Shown piece by piece: positions 7,117-8,464 of a stretch of 8,464 nt of DNA (positions within the stretch are counted from its first letter, which is position 1; each line of letters starts with the position of its first letter). A program made the translations under genes and the position numbers. This stretch comes from Oscillospiraceae bacterium (GTDB taxonomy: Bacteria; Bacillota; Clostridia; Oscillospirales; Ruminococcaceae), in contig JAEDLA010000054.1 in NCBI GenBank assembly GCA_016295545.1, positions 1 to 8,464 on the forward strand, given 5' to 3'. The notes under the pieces are model-generated. The model made no database searches. It was not told the DNA's origin and saw nothing but the letters and a program-made list of their open reading frames with translations.

Positions 7117-7142
7117 TTGTATAATACCTCCAGTTTGTATAA
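7116..7142 (-). repeat. 9-base direct repeat flanking the pgi ribosome binding site
   Basis: TTATACAAA occurs twice on the minus strand (7134-7142 and 7116-7124), separated by nine bases that contain the GGAGG site. The second copy runs into the pgi start codon. The exact 18-base period and placement would suit a translational or DNA-level control site, but chance in an AT-rich leader is possible. Confidence 0.4.
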
Positions 7143-7177
7143 GAGCCAGTTCTCAGATACAATAAATTACTATTAAT

Positions 7178-7206
7178 ATAATACTATATTTTTCATATTA
7201 TTTCAA
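7178..7206 (-). promoter_or_regulatory. Sigma-A-type promoter for pgi
   Basis: TTGAAA (7201-7206) and TATTAT (7178-7183) on the minus strand are each 5 of 6 matches to consensus and are separated by 17 bases. They lie in the AT-rich gap after the carboxypeptidase gene. Transcription should start near 7171, giving a leader of about 55 bases before pgi. Confidence 0.7.
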
Positions 7207-7246
7207 GTGCAATTTCAACAATTATACATTTCGCACAATAATCAAC

Positions 7247-8392
7247 CTACTTTTCTATGAGGTTTAACAATAACTCCTTAAAAACATAGCCGTAGGACAG
7301 TTTTTTTACATCGTTTTTTACAATAATATCTGTTTCGTAGACCAGACTTTCGCCACTGTAGAAAGCAACCGTTCCGATTTTCTGATTTTTCCGGAGCGGA
7401 GCGTCTACAAACTCCGGAATCACTACAACGTTGGAAAGCTCCCTGACGCCTTTAGGAATGACAATGGTATTCTGCGAGCGCAGACCTACCTCTACAGCCG
7501 AATCTACGCCGTTTCTGACCTTTACTGGACGGAGAAGCTCATCAAGAAAGCCGGGAACAGTTACTCTGTAGTCGCTGAAACCCTTTTTCACCAGCTTTTT
7601 CGCTGCCGGCAGGGAAGTTTCCTCGCTGTCAGCACCTAAAATAACGGCAATATATGTTGTACCGTTTTCATCTCTGCCGCCCTCTGCAATGCAGTAGCCG
7701 GACTGCTCTGAATGAGCCGCCTTGAAGCCGATATGACGGTCGTAAGTCCGTGCAAGAGTGTTTTCGTTTACAAGCTCAGTCTGCCCCTCTTTTATAAAGT
7801 CCCTCCACGTCTTAAAATACGGTTCAAGCTGCTTAAATTTTACAAGCTTCGAGCAGATTACAGCTAAATCATGGGCAGTTGTGTATTCCCTTTCGTCAAA
7901 ATAACCATGAGGGGAGTAAAAGGCTGTGTTACGCAGCCCCATATCAAAGGCTTCGCTGTTCATTCGGGCAGTAAAGTCTTCAAGGTTTCTTTCCGAACGC
8001 TCTGCAAGGACGGTAAGTGCGTCATTGGCATTACCGATTATTGCTCCTTTCAGAAGCTCGTCAGCAGTCAGCTTGTCGCCGGGTTCAAGCCATATTACAG
8101 CGCCCTTTGTGCCCTGAACCGACTGAGAGGCTGTAAGCTCCGTATCAAGGGAATATTTCCCCGTTTCAATGTCCTCTGCAACAAGCAGAAGTGACATAAG
8201 CTTTGTCATGCTGCCGGCATTCATCTGTACATCGGAATTATGCTCCTCCAGTACAGTTCCGGTTTCCGCTTCTATGAGTATATAGGCAAAATCACCGGTT
8301 TCCTCAGCCATTGCAGCTGTGGGACACAGGTGTATAAGCATTTCTGCCGCAAGTATTATCATAAGTAATTTTTTTGTTGTGATTTTCAGCAT
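7247..8392 (-). CDS. D-alanyl-D-alanine carboxypeptidase homologue (DacF/PBP5-like) with altered active-site motifs
   Basis: The 381-residue protein is a peptidase S11 (low-molecular-weight penicillin-binding protein) homologue. Such enzymes trim the terminal D-alanine of peptidoglycan stem peptides outside the membrane. A signal peptide is clear: lysines at 3, 7 and 8, a hydrophobic core, and likely cleavage after AMA (27-29). The SxxK motif is intact (SMTK, 61-64), as are SPHGYFDEREYTTAHDLAV (160-178) and a C-terminal PBP5_C beta domain (about 277-375) ending in a short amphipathic helix. The SxN motif reads NAN (121-123) and the KTG motif reads KAA (224-226), so catalytic activity is doubtful or altered. 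The ATG has GGAGG 5 bases upstream. A TATAAT at 8453-8458 could be its -10 box. It appears to be monocistronic, since pgi has its own promoter. Confidence 0.92.
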   Translation of the reverse strand: MLKITTKKLLMIILAAEMLIHLCPTAAMAEETGDFAYILIEAETGTVLEEHNSDVQMNAGSMTKLMSLLLVAEDIETGKYSLDTELTASQSVQGTKGAVIWLEPGDKLTADELLKGAIIGNANDALTVLAERSERNLEDFTARMNSEAFDMGLRNTAFYSPHGYFDEREYTTAHDLAVICSKLVKFKQLEPYFKTWRDFIKEGQTELVNENTLARTYDRHIGFKAAHSEQSGYCIAEGGRDENGTTYIAVILGADSEETSLPAAKKLVKKGFSDYRVTVPGFLDELLRPVKVRNGVDSAVEVGLRSQNTIVIPKGVRELSNVVVIPEFVDAPLRKNQKIGTVAFYSGESLVYETDIIVKNDVKKLSYGYVFKELLLNLIEK

Positions 8393-8452
8393 TTTATCCT
8401 CCGTTGGCTCAGCCGTATTATTCTGGCTTTTTTCTTAAATTACCCGATAATT

Positions 8453-8458
8453 ATTATA
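8453..8458 (-). promoter_or_regulatory. Possible -10 box for the carboxypeptidase gene
   Basis: TATAAT on the minus strand lies about 60 bases before the ATG at 8392. A matching -35 box would fall beyond the right edge of the window, so the promoter cannot be verified, and the surroundings are AT-rich. Confidence 0.3.
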
Positions 8459-8464
8459 TTTATG

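Noticed and set aside
7207..7236. Imperfect inverted repeat GTGC...GCAC after the carboxypeptidase gene as a terminator
   Set aside because: The stem has about 4-6 pairs with a large loop and no clear T-run, and it partly abuts the pgi promoter; too weak to call.
8321..8392. Lipoprotein signal at Cys23 of the carboxypeptidase homologue
   Set aside because: The residues before the cysteine (IHL) do not fit a lipobox, whereas AMA at 27-29 is a normal signal peptidase I site.
8411..8433. Plus-strand hairpin (AGCCG/TGGCT) followed by six T, like a terminator
   Set aside because: The stem is only 5 bp including a G-T pair, with an 8-base loop, and no plus-strand gene lies upstream of it in the window.

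Overview
The window is a stretch of ordinary bacterial chromosome with nine protein genes, all read from the minus strand, so transcription runs from high to low coordinates. Gene content, strong AGGAGG-type ribosome binding sites, consensus sigma-A promoters, moderate G+C and the short form of glucose-6-phosphate isomerase point to a low-to-mid-G+C Firmicute of class Clostridia. The protein sequences look most like the Ruminococcus/Oscillospiraceae group; that placement is inference from general resemblance, not from a search.

In order of transcription: (1) a secreted DacF/PBP5-type D-alanyl-D-alanine carboxypeptidase homologue (8392-7247) whose second and third active-site motifs are altered; (2) a 130-base AT-rich gap with a good promoter, then pgi (7116-5782) and a 135-residue P-loop protein of unknown function (5742-5335), probably one transcript; (3) a perfect consensus promoter (TTGACA, 17 bases, TATAAT) driving a DUF177/YceD-family gene and rpmF (ribosomal protein L32), followed by a terminator-like hairpin; (4) a tight cluster of a PDZ/radical-SAM/DUF512 protein, der (ribosome-assembly GTPase), plsY and gpsA, which ends at two intergenic hairpins at the left edge.

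Functionally the last cluster joins ribosome maturation (Der) to phospholipid synthesis: GpsA makes sn-glycerol-3-phosphate and PlsY acylates it, which are consecutive steps. YceD and L32 belong to 50S subunit biogenesis, so ribosome assembly is a theme of the middle of the window. Pgi is central carbon metabolism and the carboxypeptidase homologue is cell wall.

Two starts are best moved inward because the Shine-Dalgarno sequence touches the upstream candidate: der starts at 3104 and the DUF512 gene at 4454. There is no gene-free stretch above about 130 bases. I found no RNA gene, mobile element or CRISPR array, and no convincing new multi-gene system. The items most worth a second look are the degenerate active site of the carboxypeptidase homologue, the unknown P-loop protein, a 9-base direct repeat bracketing the pgi ribosome binding site, and the rpmF-DUF512 hairpin.
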